Positions 16,771 through 25,274 of a stretch of DNA of 37,337 nucleotides are shown piece after piece; within the stretch, counting starts at the first letter, position 1, and every line of letters begins with the position of its first letter. Source of the DNA: an uncultured Lachnospiraceae bacterium. GTDB lineage: Bacteria; Bacillota; Clostridia; Lachnospirales; Lachnospiraceae. The stretch spans positions 1 to 37,337 of the forward strand of contig CAJTVL010000041.1 in NCBI GenBank assembly GCA_910579425.1. Reading direction: 5' to 3'. A program made the position numbers and the translations under genes. The notes beneath the pieces are model-generated. The model was not told the origin of the DNA and did not search any database. It saw nothing but the letters and a program-made list of their open reading frames with translations.

Positions 16771-19700
16771 ATGTCATTAAAAAGTACGTTTAGTCTGTTA
16801 GAGAAAATAGAAGAGTTTTCCATGGAATCCCAGGAGGCACACAGACAGGTGGAAAAGCTTGAGGAACTGAGAAAAGAGTTTTTGGGTATTCATGCTAAAT
16901 ATGAAGATCTATTTGCAGATAAATATGGAGAAAACAGGCGAAAGTTGAAAAAGACTATAGAGTTCAGAGATCTTGAACGTATCATGCATCTTATCCGGGC
17001 GGAAAACTCTCAACCGCCGAAGACAGGCTTCCTGGGGCTGGGAGGAATGAAGAAGGAAGAATATCTTAGCCTGACAGACAAGCTAAACCTTGTTGAATCA
17101 AATTTGACCAAAATGGAAGAAGAGTGGTCTGCATATCTGGAAGGGCAAGTAGACAGTCTGGCGTATAGCTTTAAGAAGCAGGAAGATAGGTATGTAGCAT
17201 GCAAAAGTAAATGGGGTAAAGCTATTAACTTAACTCCGGAGAAAATGCCAACAGGGGAAAAGAATGATTTACTGGTAATCGGTGAGTATCTTTATGAAGT
17301 TCCGCAGGACAGACATGTACAAAAGATGATAAAAGAAAAGAAATATTGTTTTTGTGATGTTGATGTGCTGAAAATGAGGGCTGTAGCTACAATTACGTTG
17401 CCGGAACCGGAATGTCTGTGTGTGTTATACGAAAAAGAAGGACAGCAGGAAAAAATATATAACTGGATCAGGAATATGGTTATACAGATCATGGCGCAGG
17501 TTCCTGTTTATCAATATGAGTTTATTTATCTGGATGCATTAAATAATGCAGGCGGACTAAAGGAATTGCTTAATTTGCAGTACATTCGGGCAGATTATAC
17601 GGACAGAATCGATACACAGCTTGATGGCGAAGGGATCAGGGCGCTACGGGTAGGGCGTGATAACGAGTCTATACGCAGGGAACTGATACGGCTGGAGAAA
17701 TACATGGGTATGGTTACGGATGCTTTGCAGGGAAAGGTTTCTTTGACAGAAAATAACAGGGCCGGTGCCCCCCGGATTCCCTATAAGATCGTTGTCCTGG
17801 AAGGAATTTCGACTGGTACGGAAAACAGCCTTGTGAAAAAGCTGATATTGAATGGAAGGAAATGCGGAATTTTTGTGATTTTATTGCAGGAATCAGAGAA
17901 GTATCCTGGTTCTGTGCCAGATAAATATAAAAACGAATGGTCATTTCTTTTGGACAGTTGCCATCAGATCATATATCGTGAGTCAGGAACTTACCTGAAA
18001 TACGTTGCTGAAAAGGAAGAAAGGGCAATTATTTTATACGATAGCGAAAATGATTTTACAGGCTTGATGAGTGGCCTGAAAGAAAAACCACTGAAAAAAA
18101 GAGAGATTGACAATAGTTTCAGTGTATACTTTCCGGACAATTATATTTATGGGAAACTGACCTCTACAACAGAATTACCGAGTGGGAAATTAGAGGGGCG
18201 TATATGTATTCCTTATGCAGTTGACCAGAGAGGAGATATTGTAAGTCTGGAAATTGGCAGCGCCAGTTATGCACACGGTCTGCTGTCGGGCAGTACCGGC
18301 TCCGGTAAATCGACGGCCTATCATATGTTCATTAATTCCATAGCCATGAATTATCATCCGGACGATGTGGAGTTATGGCTGATTGATTATAAAAAAGTCG
18401 AGTTTTCTACTTATATTGTAAACAGGCCGCCACATATCCGATTCCTTGGCATTGAGAGAAATCAGGAATTTACTTTTAGTTTTCTCGATTTATTGTATGG
18501 AGAGTATGAGAGAAGAATGGATCTATTTGCCGACAGTAATGTAACGAACATTGACAAATATAAAAAAACATTTGGAGTGAATAGCTTGGCTCGTATATTG
18601 GTACTCATTGACGAGTTTCATATAATGGCACAGCAGGTAGAGGACGATCCGGACTATGCCCGGAAACTGGAGAATCTTCTTTCAGAAGCGAGAGGGACAG
18701 GGATTGCGTTTCTGTTTGCAGACCAGTCGGTTTCAACGGGCCTGCGAGGGCTTACAGCTAAAGGAAAAAAGCAGTTGAGGCTGAGGCTTGCAATGGCGAA
18801 TGATATGGAAGAAATACGGGAAACTCTTGATACAAAGATTTCGGAATCCCAGGCAGTACTGGATTCAGGAGAAATTTGGAATAAGAAAATCATTAAGAGA
18901 ATGCGTGAAGACGGAACGGAGGAAAGAAGTATTAGCCTTGAGCTTGATAAGGTAATCTATATTTCTGATAGAGAGCGTATCAAAGTGGCTCAAAAAGCGA
19001 ACGCTCTTTATGGAACCCGGGAAGCCATTATTGTTGATGGAAATAAAGAGGCTGTGATTGATTGGGAGATAGCGCAGCGATATGAAAAGGAACATGATGA
19101 CGGAAGGGAAAAACGCTATCTGCATCTCGGAAAGCCGTCCAATTTGGACTCCTGTTTTGCAATAGCCTTAATCAAAGATTACGGACAGAATGTTATCAGC
19201 ATTCATAGTGATCATATGCTGCAGCAACGGAATTTGATGAATGTCATAAATAGCTTTGCCAGACAGCCGGAGGATAGGATTTATGTGATGGCAGATAGTA
19301 ATGACGCGCTTTTTTGTCAGGCAAGAAAAGAGTTATTGAAAATAAAAGGGAACCCTAATATTTATATAAGATCGGATTACGTTGATATATGCCAGACAGT
19401 CCTTGGGCTGCACAGGGAATTAGAAGACAGGAGACGGCATAGGGGAAACGTTAATATATTAGTAGTCTGGTTGGGGTTAGAGAGTGTAATGAGGGAAGCC
19501 GAAGGTTATGATAAGCCATTGAGCGGAATGAAAAAAGAGGTCATACCAAAGAAAAATGAGATAAGTGACCTGACGGAAATGATGCTGCAGAAGTTCAACA
19601 GTTGTTTTGGGGAAACACTGGAGGAAAGCAGTGGAAACAGGATAACAGGGGAAGAGGAAGAAATCTTATATAATGTGGCAGATCAGATAATAGACCTGTT

Positions 19701-19983
19701 TAGTGAAGGCTCAAAGAGGGGAATCTTCCAAGCAGCCTTTTTCAGTGATATTTTATCTCTAAAGCATATCAAAATGATAAAACTGGAGAATTTTAAATAC
19801 AGGATGAGCGGCTATATGAATAAGGATAGCTGTTATGAATACTATGGGGCTTATAAATTTATGGATGGCCTTAAGGACGCTAAAGGAATGGATAATATGG
19901 TGGTGTGCCACAATGGCAATAAGGCAAGGTTTTTTATACCTTATTTACCACAGAAAAATGAGCAGGGAGGGAAACAGTCATGA
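16771..19983 (+). CDS. FtsK/SpoIIIE (EssC-like) ATPase, soluble, three ATPase-like modules
   Basis: This 1070-residue motor has a charged coiled-coil-like first 150 residues and three apparent ATPase modules. The central one is intact: Walker A GSTGSGKST at residues 507-515, Walker B LVLIDEFH with Asp614-Glu615, and a DYKKVEF strand typical of FtsK/EssC. The flanking regions (about 200-400 and 790-930) keep the alternating strand pattern, including KIVVLEG and NILVVWLG in the Walker B position, but lack a GKS/T loop. This three-module layout recalls EssC of type VII secretion, although the FHA and membrane segments of EssC are absent. The neighbouring WXG100-like proteins fit an export motor. 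Its stop overlaps the next ATG (ATGA). DNA translocation is the less likely alternative. Confidence 0.88.
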   Translation: MSLKSTFSLLEKIEEFSMESQEAHRQVEKLEELRKEFLGIHAKYEDLFADKYGENRRKLKKTIEFRDLERIMHLIRAENSQPPKTGFLGLGGMKKEEYLSLTDKLNLVESNLTKMEEEWSAYLEGQVDSLAYSFKKQEDRYVACKSKWGKAINLTPEKMPTGEKNDLLVIGEYLYEVPQDRHVQKMIKEKKYCFCDVDVLKMRAVATITLPEPECLCVLYEKEGQQEKIYNWIRNMVIQIMAQVPVYQYEFIYLDALNNAGGLKELLNLQYIRADYTDRIDTQLDGEGIRALRVGRDNESIRRELIRLEKYMGMVTDALQGKVSLTENNRAGAPRIPYKIVVLEGISTGTENSLVKKLILNGRKCGIFVILLQESEKYPGSVPDKYKNEWSFLLDSCHQIIYRESGTYLKYVAEKEERAIILYDSENDFTGLMSGLKEKPLKKREIDNSFSVYFPDNYIYGKLTSTTELPSGKLEGRICIPYAVDQRGDIVSLEIGSASYAHGLLSGSTGSGKSTAYHMFINSIAMNYHPDDVELWLIDYKKVEFSTYIVNRPPHIRFLGIERNQEFTFSFLDLLYGEYERRMDLFADSNVTNIDKYKKTFGVNSLARILVLIDEFHIMAQQVEDDPDYARKLENLLSEARGTGIAFLFADQSVSTGLRGLTAKGKKQLRLRLAMANDMEEIRETLDTKISESQAVLDSGEIWNKKIIKRMREDGTEERSISLELDKVIYISDRERIKVAQKANALYGTREAIIVDGNKEAVIDWEIAQRYEKEHDDGREKRYLHLGKPSNLDSCFAIALIKDYGQNVISIHSDHMLQQRNLMNVINSFARQPEDRIYVMADSNDALFCQARKELLKIKGNPNIYIRSDYVDICQTVLGLHRELEDRRRHRGNVNILVVWLGLESVMREAEGYDKPLSGMKKEVIPKKNEISDLTEMMLQKFNSCFGETLEESSGNRITGEEEEILYNVADQIIDLFSEGSKRGIFQAAFFSDILSLKHIKMIKLENFKYRMSGYMNKDSCYEYYGAYKFMDGLKDAKGMDNMVVCHNGNKARFFIPYLPQKNEQGGKQS

Positions 19984-20264
19984 TGGATAAGAATAGGGAT
20001 ACAGACGAAATTGCGTCCTTTTGTGTCGAATTCGAAAAGGCATCACAGAACATTCTTGACAGTGCATATCGGTTAAAAGCAGTGACTGGCGAGGTGGAGG
20101 AAGGACTGCCGGACGAACTGGGAACACTTGCTACCGTCAGGGTAAGGGAATTTGCGGATAAGATCATACAGCTTGTGTCAGAGGGAATAGAACCGGTTGA
20201 TACATTGAAAAAACGTAATGAGGATATGATTGATGAAGTATTGACGCTTACCAGAAAATTGTGA
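19980..20264 (+). CDS. Small acidic helical protein, possible export partner (94 aa)
   Basis: This small, all-helical-looking protein has no membrane segment and no Trp-x-Gly turn, but the size and two-helix character of WXG100-like partners (helices around residues 8-36 and 52-92 with a Gly/Pro break near 41-47). ATG 19980 overlaps the ATPase stop as ATGA, and its own stop overlaps the next start as TGATG, so translation is coupled on both sides. It may form the heterodimer partner of the downstream effector; that is inference from position. Confidence 0.75.
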   Translation: MMDKNRDTDEIASFCVEFEKASQNILDSAYRLKAVTGEVEEGLPDELGTLATVRVREFADKIIQLVSEGIEPVDTLKKRNEDMIDEVLTLTRKL

Positions 20265-21172
20265 TGAAAATAAAAGGCAACACAAATGATGTAAAACGTC
20301 TGAAAGAGGAATTATCGGCCAGTTTTCGTACCATAAATCAAAGCATAAGCCATATATGCAGTTGTTGGGGGAATATTGAGGGAACCTGGAAAGACAGCGG
20401 ATACGGGGAAGTAAAGCAGGTAATTAAGGATATGCTGATTCTCGTAATAGGATGTATGGATGATATTGGGGAAGTTGCAAGCGTACTTGACCGATATGCG
20501 GAGTTATTACAGGCAGGAGAAGCCAGGGCAAATGAAGGGCTGAGCTTTGCCGCATCCTCTTTCAAAGGACCGAGAGAACTGCCTTATACGCAGCAGCAAT
20601 GGAGAGAAGACAGGGAAGGGAGAATTTTTGACAGCCCAATACAGACACGGGAGAGTATGGATCTTGATCAGGGAAAGGTAGAGGGATTTTCCGGCACCTG
20701 CGGGCTTGTATCCTGCGTTAATGTATTGCGGCTTTCAGGAGTAGATATAAAGGAAGATGATGTTGTCTCATATGCATCCTCTTTTGGACTTTGCAGCAAG
20801 GGGAGAGGATGTTCTTCGCAAAATGGCGGGACTGGGGCACAGGACAGGCAAGAGATTTTAGAACATTTCGGTCTTAAAACAGAACTTCGCGCTTGTGCCA
20901 TAGAAGCGATAGCCCAGTACGTAGAGGAAGGAAAAGGAGTCATAATTTCAATCCATGCTTATCGATTATGGTATGGTATAAGATCTGCCAAGGATTTTCA
21001 TGCCGTAACTGTTACAAGCGTCAAAAGAGGAAAAGATGGAAGAATATTGGGCTTTTATATAGCGGACTCAGGCAGGCATGGTAAAGATGGAGACGGTTAC
21101 TACCAAGCGGAGAAAATACAAGATGCATTAACCGGAAGAGATATGAACGTGACAAGGAGCGCAATAAGGTAG
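20264..21172 (+). CDS. WXG100-like domain fused to papain-fold cysteine peptidase (effector candidate)
   Basis: The start is ATG 20264, one base inside the previous stop; a GTG at 20261 is less likely because the paralogue at 21677 also begins MKIxGN. Residues 1-87 are a helical WXG100/LXG-like module with a central CWGN turn. Residues 140-302 are a papain/C39-like peptidase: Cys146 in FSGTCGL, His246 in DFHAVTV and Asp268 in YIADSG form a plausible triad. The flanking GGTGAQ and GEG-like segments match the peptidase domain seen in polymorphic toxins and effectors. A helical targeting module plus C-terminal hydrolase is the classic architecture of type VII-exported toxins. It directly follows an FtsK/EssC-like motor. 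Whether it acts on rival cells, on host proteins or in processing system components is unknown. Confidence 0.85.
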   Translation: MKIKGNTNDVKRLKEELSASFRTINQSISHICSCWGNIEGTWKDSGYGEVKQVIKDMLILVIGCMDDIGEVASVLDRYAELLQAGEARANEGLSFAASSFKGPRELPYTQQQWREDREGRIFDSPIQTRESMDLDQGKVEGFSGTCGLVSCVNVLRLSGVDIKEDDVVSYASSFGLCSKGRGCSSQNGGTGAQDRQEILEHFGLKTELRACAIEAIAQYVEEGKGVIISIHAYRLWYGIRSAKDFHAVTVTSVKRGKDGRILGFYIADSGRHGKDGDGYYQAEKIQDALTGRDMNVTRSAIR

Positions 21173-21649
21173 ATGGTGGAAGAATATGAAAAATTAGAAG
21201 GCAGGCTGATGCTGAGGAAAAATGAAAAATATGTTCCTGACTCCACGGTTATTTCTTTTGCGGTATATGATTTGTGGAGAGGAAAAAAAGTAGACAGTTA
21301 TTTTTTGTATGCAACGGATTATGTTACTTTTTCAGAGCCCTTTGCCAGACTGATGGTTCCATGCGATGGGGATGATATTGTCGTATATGAAAGTATGAAG
21401 GAAAATCTTTTTTCTCAAAAGTGCGAAATGGACAAAACGGTGGAAATGGAAAGGCTTTATGAGGATTATGCAGAAGCATATATGACAATCCGCAAGTTTG
21501 CTTTTCAGGAGCGGCTTGCAGACAGTGAAAAGATGAAATTAAAGGAATATGTAGATATATTCCATAGGATTACACAAAATAATTTCTCTGCCTACTATGG
21601 AAAACTCGCTGAAAATTTTATGAGATGGGCAGGAAAACAATTAAAATAA
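21173..21649 (+). CDS. Unrecognised 158-aa protein, possible immunity factor or chaperone
   Basis: It starts on the base after the stop of the peptidase effector, so the two are tightly coupled. The first half looks beta-rich (VISFAVYDLW, SYFLYATDYVTF) and the second half helical (residues 85-155). No signal peptide or membrane helix is seen, so it would be cytoplasmic. Its placement immediately after a toxin-like gene suits an immunity protein or a secretion chaperone, but no family supports either. Confidence 0.7.
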   Translation: MVEEYEKLEGRLMLRKNEKYVPDSTVISFAVYDLWRGKKVDSYFLYATDYVTFSEPFARLMVPCDGDDIVVYESMKENLFSQKCEMDKTVEMERLYEDYAEAYMTIRKFAFQERLADSEKMKLKEYVDIFHRITQNNFSAYYGKLAENFMRWAGKQLK

Positions 21650-21676
21650 AGTGATCTGGAAACGGGGGATAAGTCG

Positions 21677-21940
21677 ATGAAGATTATTGGAAATTCGGAA
21701 GAGGCTGTCAGATTGTCAAAAGAGATTGTGATAGCTACGAAGGAAATGGTAGAGGAGACAAAAGGTATCGAACAGGCACTGAGAAGGCTGAAAGAATCCT
21801 TTTTAGATAATGAAGTGGAGTACATAGAGGATATCATAAACAAGATTATTGTAACAATTACTGAATATATGGATGATATAGGTAATGTGAAAACAGTAAT
21901 GGATGGTTATGCGGAACTGCTGAGAAAAAGAGGAAGGTAA
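21677..21940 (+). CDS. WXG100-like small helical protein, paralogue of the effector N-terminus (87 aa)
   Basis: The whole protein aligns without gaps to residues 1-87 of the upstream peptidase fusion; by hand I count 24 identical positions. Thirteen of those fall within residues 65-82 (MDDIG-x-V-x-x-V-x-D-x-YAELL). The Trp-Gly turn of the effector is replaced here by charged residues. It is therefore a free-standing version of the targeting module, as expected for a secreted partner or a dimerisation subunit. The ribosome site GGGGGA lies 9 bases before ATG 21677. Confidence 0.82.
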   Translation: MKIIGNSEEAVRLSKEIVIATKEMVEETKGIEQALRRLKESFLDNEVEYIEDIINKIIVTITEYMDDIGNVKTVMDGYAELLRKRGR

Positions 21941-21947
21941 TAATACG

Positions 21948-22646
21948 ATGAAAATCTGTCCCAATTGTGAAAAATCAATTCCGGATAATTCGGAGATGTG
22001 TCCTTATTGCTTGTATGCGTTTGAGGTAAAGAAGCCGCCGACAGTTCCAAAGCCTAAGCCGATATTTGATCCAGCTTCGCAGCCAAAGCCAAATGGAGGC
22101 GATGATGTGGAAGAGGCATCTCATTTAAAAAGATCATCATATCAAAAGAAGTGGCCTGTGAAACGATTAGCTGCGATCATTATTCTTGGATCAATAGCTC
22201 TTATGATAATTAACAGTATACGTTTAGGAAGCAGTTCAGAGGTGGAAAAGGATGATGTTCCGCAAGAGGTTACTGTTGAACCAGTAGAGGATACTCCAGA
22301 ACCAGCGGCAGTAGTATCCAATGAATCGGATGAGGGCGGGAAGGAGGACTCCATTGCTGAAGAAGAGGAATTTGTATTTGCTGACAGCAATAGCAGATAT
22401 TTAACAGAAGAAGATTTGGACAAATTAACTTCATCGGAACTGAGGATAGCACGTAATGAAATTTATGCAAGACATCATCGTTTATTCGATGATGAGGGAC
22501 TGCAGGTTTATTTTAACGAGTGTTCCTGGTATGAGGGTATGATTTCTCCCAGTGACTTTACAGAGGCTTATGCGGCTTCGGTGTTTAACGAATATGAGTT
22601 ATATAATAAGGATTTTATTTTGGCTTATGAAAATTCGCATAAATAG
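21948..22646 (+). CDS. Zinc-ribbon membrane protein with YARHG domain
   Basis: A CxxC...CxxC zinc ribbon at residues 3-22 (CPNC and CPYC) is followed by a Pro/Lys linker, one membrane helix at about residues 66-86, an acidic Glu/Val/Ser-rich spacer, and a C-terminal YARHG-type domain. That domain runs from about residue 165: RIARNEIYARHH, then a YFNECSWYEG motif and an FNEYELYNKDF end. The YARHG domain is a small extracytoplasmic module often found in wall-associated proteins. The order predicts the ribbon inside and YARHG outside. An AGGAAGG site precedes ATG 21948, and two cell-wall enzymes follow. Confidence 0.85.
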   Translation: MKICPNCEKSIPDNSEMCPYCLYAFEVKKPPTVPKPKPIFDPASQPKPNGGDDVEEASHLKRSSYQKKWPVKRLAAIIILGSIALMIINSIRLGSSSEVEKDDVPQEVTVEPVEDTPEPAAVVSNESDEGGKEDSIAEEEEFVFADSNSRYLTEEDLDKLTSSELRIARNEIYARHHRLFDDEGLQVYFNECSWYEGMISPSDFTEAYAASVFNEYELYNKDFILAYENSHK

Positions 22647-22671
22647 TTCGGGAAAAAGAAGGATATATTAG

Positions 22672-23733
22672 ATGAAAAAAATTTTAACGCCATTAATTTA
22701 TTCCATACTGATCATGGCTTTGCTGGCAGAGGCCGGACTGTTTTGGTATTTATATAAGGAAGATAAGGAAAGAACAAATACCATTGTGGAAATAGCTACA
22801 GAAAGTAATGAAGGACGGAGGGCGACAGGAAAGACAAAAAACTTTGTTACAGAGGAAACGAAGGAAAAAGGATTTTGCGTTCTTGTAAAAGAACTGCCTG
22901 TTTATGCACAAAATGATATTTCAGTTAATACAGAAAGTAAAGAACTGGCAATGTTGAAGCGTGGAGAGACGGTTGAATTGATAACAGAAGGAAATCCTTA
23001 TTCACTGATCCGGTATGGGAGTTCGGGAGAGGGATACGTGTGGAATGATTGCATTCGGGCAAAAAGTGAATGTGATGAATTTGCGGTTACCCGTCCGGTG
23101 GTTGTAATAGATGCCGGACATCAAAAGAATGCAGATCAGGAAGAAGAGCCGATAGGGCCGGGAGAAACAGAAACGAAGGCAAAAACGACGGCAGGAACGC
23201 AGGGGGTATCGACAAAGATACCGGAGCATGAATTAAATCTGGAAATAGCACTTCGACTGGAAGCCTTGCTGAAAGATGATTATACGGTAGTCATGGTAAG
23301 AAGGACTGCCGATGTTGAAATAAGTAATAAGGAAAGAGCAATGCTGGCAAATAATATAAAAGCGGATGCCTTCATTAGACTGCATGCGGATGGCAGTGAG
23401 TCTTCTGAAGCAAGAGGGGCAAAGACTATTTGCAATAAATCAGATAGTAAATATGACGATGTCAGGCTTCGGTATAGCAGCAACAGGAAGCTGGCATCCT
23501 GCATTCTGGATGCTTATGTGGAGGAGACAGGATTAGAAAAGCGGGAGATAATGGAAAGTGATGCTTATTCAGGCATTAACTGGTGTAGTGTGCCGGTTAC
23601 AATTGTTGAGATGGGATATATGACGAATCCGGATGAAGATCAGATGATGAAGAGACCTGAATTCCAGAAAAAGATGGCAAAGGGAATAGCAAAAGGAATC
23701 GCGGCTTATTTTAGCAGCCCGAATGTAGAGTAA
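22672..23733 (+). CDS. Membrane-anchored N-acetylmuramoyl-L-alanine amidase (Amidase_3) with SH3-like domain
   Basis: This peptidoglycan hydrolase cuts between MurNAc and L-Ala. An uncleaved N-terminal membrane helix (residues 8-28) is followed by an SH3-like domain at about 65-135 with the YVWNDCI end motif. Then comes an Amidase_3 domain with the zinc site intact: His150 in DAGH, Glu185 in an EHELNL motif, His238 in RLHADG and catalytic Glu313 in VEMGYMTN. It has the length expected for the family with an extra SH3 module. It sits in the export-like operon between the YARHG protein and a peptidase, so it probably opens the wall for the apparatus rather than serving general cell separation. 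Confidence 0.92.
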   Translation: MKKILTPLIYSILIMALLAEAGLFWYLYKEDKERTNTIVEIATESNEGRRATGKTKNFVTEETKEKGFCVLVKELPVYAQNDISVNTESKELAMLKRGETVELITEGNPYSLIRYGSSGEGYVWNDCIRAKSECDEFAVTRPVVVIDAGHQKNADQEEEPIGPGETETKAKTTAGTQGVSTKIPEHELNLEIALRLEALLKDDYTVVMVRRTADVEISNKERAMLANNIKADAFIRLHADGSESSEARGAKTICNKSDSKYDDVRLRYSSNRKLASCILDAYVEETGLEKREIMESDAYSGINWCSVPVTIVEMGYMTNPDEDQMMKRPEFQKKMAKGIAKGIAAYFSSPNVE

Positions 23734-23751
23734 AGGAAAGATAAAATACTA

Positions 23752-25188
23752 ATGAGAAAAAAAACAAAAATTATATATTTATCGTTAATGGCGCTGTATC
23801 TCTCTGTGCTGATTGGTGGGTGCGGACAAAAAGAAAAAGTAGAAATAGTGGAGGAGCCGGCAGAAATTGCAGAAGTAGAAGAGGTCGAAGAGAGGGCGAT
23901 TCCCCAACACGATGAAAAACTTTATGTAGCTGTTCCGATTGAAAGTATGTCTATGCGGACGGCACCTGGTTTTGATGCGGAGATTATAACACAGGTCTAC
24001 CCACAAACATTACTAAAGGCTGCTGGGGAAGCTGTGACAGTAAATGGTCTGGAGTTTTACTATGTCAGTACTTTGGACGAAAGTTATGAGGGGTATTGTG
24101 CGGCCAATTATTGTATAGAGATCTCTTATGAAAGTAATGATTTACTGCTTACTGTAGTAGATACGGAAACGGCACTTTATACATATGATGACATGGAAAG
24201 AGATTTAAAGGAATTGGCTGAGAAATATCCGAACTATGTGAGTGTGGACACCATTGGGGAAAGCGTGGAAGGACGAGCATTATACCAGGCAATTTTAGGT
24301 AATAAAGAGGCTAAAAGAAAAATTTTAATCCAGGCCGGTATTCATGGCAGGGAGTATGTCAGCAGTCAGTTAGTCATGAAGATGCTGGAATATTATTTGG
24401 TTAACTACGAAACCGGTTATTATGGCAATCAGTTTTATACAGAGTTGTTTGACGAGGTGTGTTTTCATATCATACCAATGTCAAATCCTGACGGGATATC
24501 CATTAGTCAGATGGGAGAAGCGGCAGTTTCATCAGAAATGACGATCAATATGATGCGTAATGCTTATGAAAGAGACAAGGAAACAATGATTCATGCCATG
24601 GATACCAATGGGGATCTATATTGGTATGATACCTATACAAATCCTTTTTATGACAGGTATGCAGAAGGCTATGACGAAATCATAACATACGAAGAATATC
24701 TGTCTCAGTGGAAAGCAAATGCAAATGGTGTGGACATTAACCGAAACTTTAATGCCGGATGGGAAGATATCTGGCAGAAGGAAGGGCCAGGGTATGATTC
24801 TTTTAAGGGATATTTCCCTGACTCGGAACCGGAGACAAAGGCGTTAGAGGCATTGGTGGAAGGTATTAATTTTGAGAGCGTAATAAATTACCATGCCAGA
24901 GGACAATTGATTTACTATGATGCCGAAGGGAATGCGCAGGAAGTGTCAGGCAGGTCGGAGAAGCTTGCAGAGAGCGCTTCAGAATTATTGCGTTACCTTC
25001 CGGCCAACTGCAAGGACGCTGCTAATGTAGTTTTAGGAGGATTTGGCGACTGGGCGATGCTGAAAAAGGGGGTGACAAGCATTACGATAGAAGTAGGCAA
25101 AAGGCCATGTCCTGTAGAAAATAAGGAATTTATGTCGATTTGGAACAGAAATCGGGAACTTTGGGCAAAAATAGCTTTGGAATACTGA
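23752..25188 (+). CDS. M14-family zinc peptidase lipoprotein with SH3b domain
   Basis: A signal peptide with lipobox LIGGC (Cys24) makes it a surface lipoprotein. An SH3b-like domain lies at about residues 60-125. The M14 catalytic domain retains its zinc ligands His198 and Glu201 (HGRE) and His381 (NYHARG), a substrate-binding Arg in DINRNF, and catalytic Glu447 in TIEVGK. Bacterial members with SH3 domains usually cleave gamma-D-Glu/diamino-acid bonds of wall peptides, so a peptidoglycan substrate is likely though not shown. With the preceding amidase it forms a wall-remodelling pair. The ribosome site AAAGGAAAG precedes ATG 23752. Confidence 0.92.
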   Translation: MRKKTKIIYLSLMALYLSVLIGGCGQKEKVEIVEEPAEIAEVEEVEERAIPQHDEKLYVAVPIESMSMRTAPGFDAEIITQVYPQTLLKAAGEAVTVNGLEFYYVSTLDESYEGYCAANYCIEISYESNDLLLTVVDTETALYTYDDMERDLKELAEKYPNYVSVDTIGESVEGRALYQAILGNKEAKRKILIQAGIHGREYVSSQLVMKMLEYYLVNYETGYYGNQFYTELFDEVCFHIIPMSNPDGISISQMGEAAVSSEMTINMMRNAYERDKETMIHAMDTNGDLYWYDTYTNPFYDRYAEGYDEIITYEEYLSQWKANANGVDINRNFNAGWEDIWQKEGPGYDSFKGYFPDSEPETKALEALVEGINFESVINYHARGQLIYYDAEGNAQEVSGRSEKLAESASELLRYLPANCKDAANVVLGGFGDWAMLKKGVTSITIEVGKRPCPVENKEFMSIWNRNRELWAKIALEY

Positions 25189-25274
25189 AGAAAAAAATGC
25201 AAACAGGGGAGGTATGATCCTAGATGTAGTAGATGCCTGAAAATCTATAATGGGATTGGGAGGAAGGGATACAG

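Noticed and set aside
25214..25240. Eight-codon ORF with a good ribosome site before the 307-aa gene
   Set aside because: Too short to support as a gene; could be chance, and no leader-peptide pattern or attenuator hairpin accompanies it.
25246..25251. TATAAT before the 307-aa gene as a promoter
   Set aside because: No acceptable -35 element at 16-18 bp and no extended -10, so not called.
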